Shown: in pieces, positions 6,202 through 6,344 of the stretch
Numbering within the stretch: position 1 is the first letter of the stretch
How the letters are laid out: the number at the start of each line of letters is the position of its first letter
Origin: an uncultured Synechococcus sp.
GTDB taxonomy: Bacteria > Cyanobacteriota > Cyanobacteriia > PCC-6307 > Cyanobiaceae
Assembly (NCBI GenBank): GCA_937975655.1
Contig: CALJTZ010000313.1
Location: 1 to 6,344, forward strand
Direction: 5' to 3'
Length of the DNA stretch: 6,344 bases
Position numbers and translations under genes: made by a program
Notes under the pieces: model-generated
Databases searched by the model: none
What the model was told of the DNA's origin: nothing
What the model saw: only the letters and a program-made list of their open reading frames with translations

Positions 6202-6344
6202 TTACATGCCCATGCCGCCCATACCACCCATGCCGCCCATGTCAGGCATGCCGCCGCCCATGGGGGCGTCGTCTTTCGGGGCTTCCGAAACCATGCACTC
6301 GGTGGTCAACATCAAAGAGGCCACAGACGCTGCGTTTTGCAAAG
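6202..6344 (-). CDS. groEL: Chaperonin GroEL, C-terminal fragment (5' part beyond window)
   Basis: Only the last 47 codons, including the TAA stop, are present. They encode LQNAASVASLMLTTECMV, which is the end of the GroEL equatorial domain, then SEAPKDDAP and a flexible tail of Gly-Gly-Met repeats (MGGMGGMGGMGM). The GGM tail projects into the central cavity of the folding ring. The APKDDAP linker followed by GGM repeats is typical of betaproteobacterial GroEL; cyanobacterial chaperonins usually end differently. The gene converges on tal with a shared terminator between them. A groES gene would be expected upstream, outside the window. The family call is very secure from the tail; the taxonomic assignment is an inference from remembered homologues. 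Confidence 0.95.
   Translation of the reverse strand, partial: LQNAASVASLMLTTECMVSEAPKDDAPMGGGMPDMGGMGGMGGMGM

Noticed and set aside
6205..6243. Tandem repeat of CAT/GCC units at the window end
   Set aside because: It is the coding sequence of the GroEL Gly-Gly-Met tail on the minus strand, not an independent repeat element.
1..6344. Search for a defence system, CRISPR array, mobile element or novel gene cluster
   Set aside because: Nothing in the window supports one; every sizeable stretch is covered by housekeeping or conserved genes, and the only abrupt change is the suspected assembly junction.

Overview
The window appears to join DNA from two different bacteria. Positions 1 to about 5,400 look like a picocyanobacterium of the Synechococcus/Cyanobium group. 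The DNA is GC-rich, CTG and CTC dominate the leucine codons, and the gene set and order are typical of that group: a two-domain histidine phosphatase, a CPBP membrane protease, a small membrane protein, ftsI and tal. From about 5,400 to the end the sequence looks betaproteobacterial (Burkholderiales, probably Comamonadaceae-like). The transaldolase C-terminus has the residues typical of that order, TTG becomes the main leucine codon, and the last bases encode the GGM-repeat tail of a proteobacterial GroEL. Taxonomic placement rests on remembered protein families and codon use, not on a search.

Layout. Minus strand, window edge to 1215: a tandem histidine phosphatase (phosphoglycerate-mutase-like) gene whose 3' end is missing. 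Plus strand from about 1315 (or 1159) to 2721: a CPBP/Abi intramembrane protease, transcribed divergently. Plus strand 2754-3245: a 163-residue single-pass membrane protein with an FtsL-like layout. Plus strand 3247-5052: FtsI (PBP3 class transpeptidase), one base after the preceding stop. Plus strand 5110-6081: transaldolase. The transaldolase reading frame is open throughout, but its first ~90 residues look cyanobacterial and the rest betaproteobacterial. A bidirectional intrinsic terminator (6116-6157) and a UUCG-capped hairpin (6167-6182) separate it from the convergent 3' end of groEL (minus strand, 6202 to the window edge).

How the genes work together. The CPBP protease, small membrane protein, ftsI and tal lie head to tail with gaps of 32, 1 and 57 bases and could be one transcription unit. 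The small protein and FtsI are probably partners in septal peptidoglycan synthesis. Transaldolase belongs to the oxidative pentose phosphate pathway that cyanobacteria use at night. The histidine phosphatase is a separate, divergent metabolic gene.

I see no RNA genes, mobile elements, CRISPR arrays or defence systems. The most important observation is the probable chimeric junction inside tal. The most interesting biological lead is the FtsL-like protein in front of ftsI, because FtsL is poorly defined in cyanobacteria.
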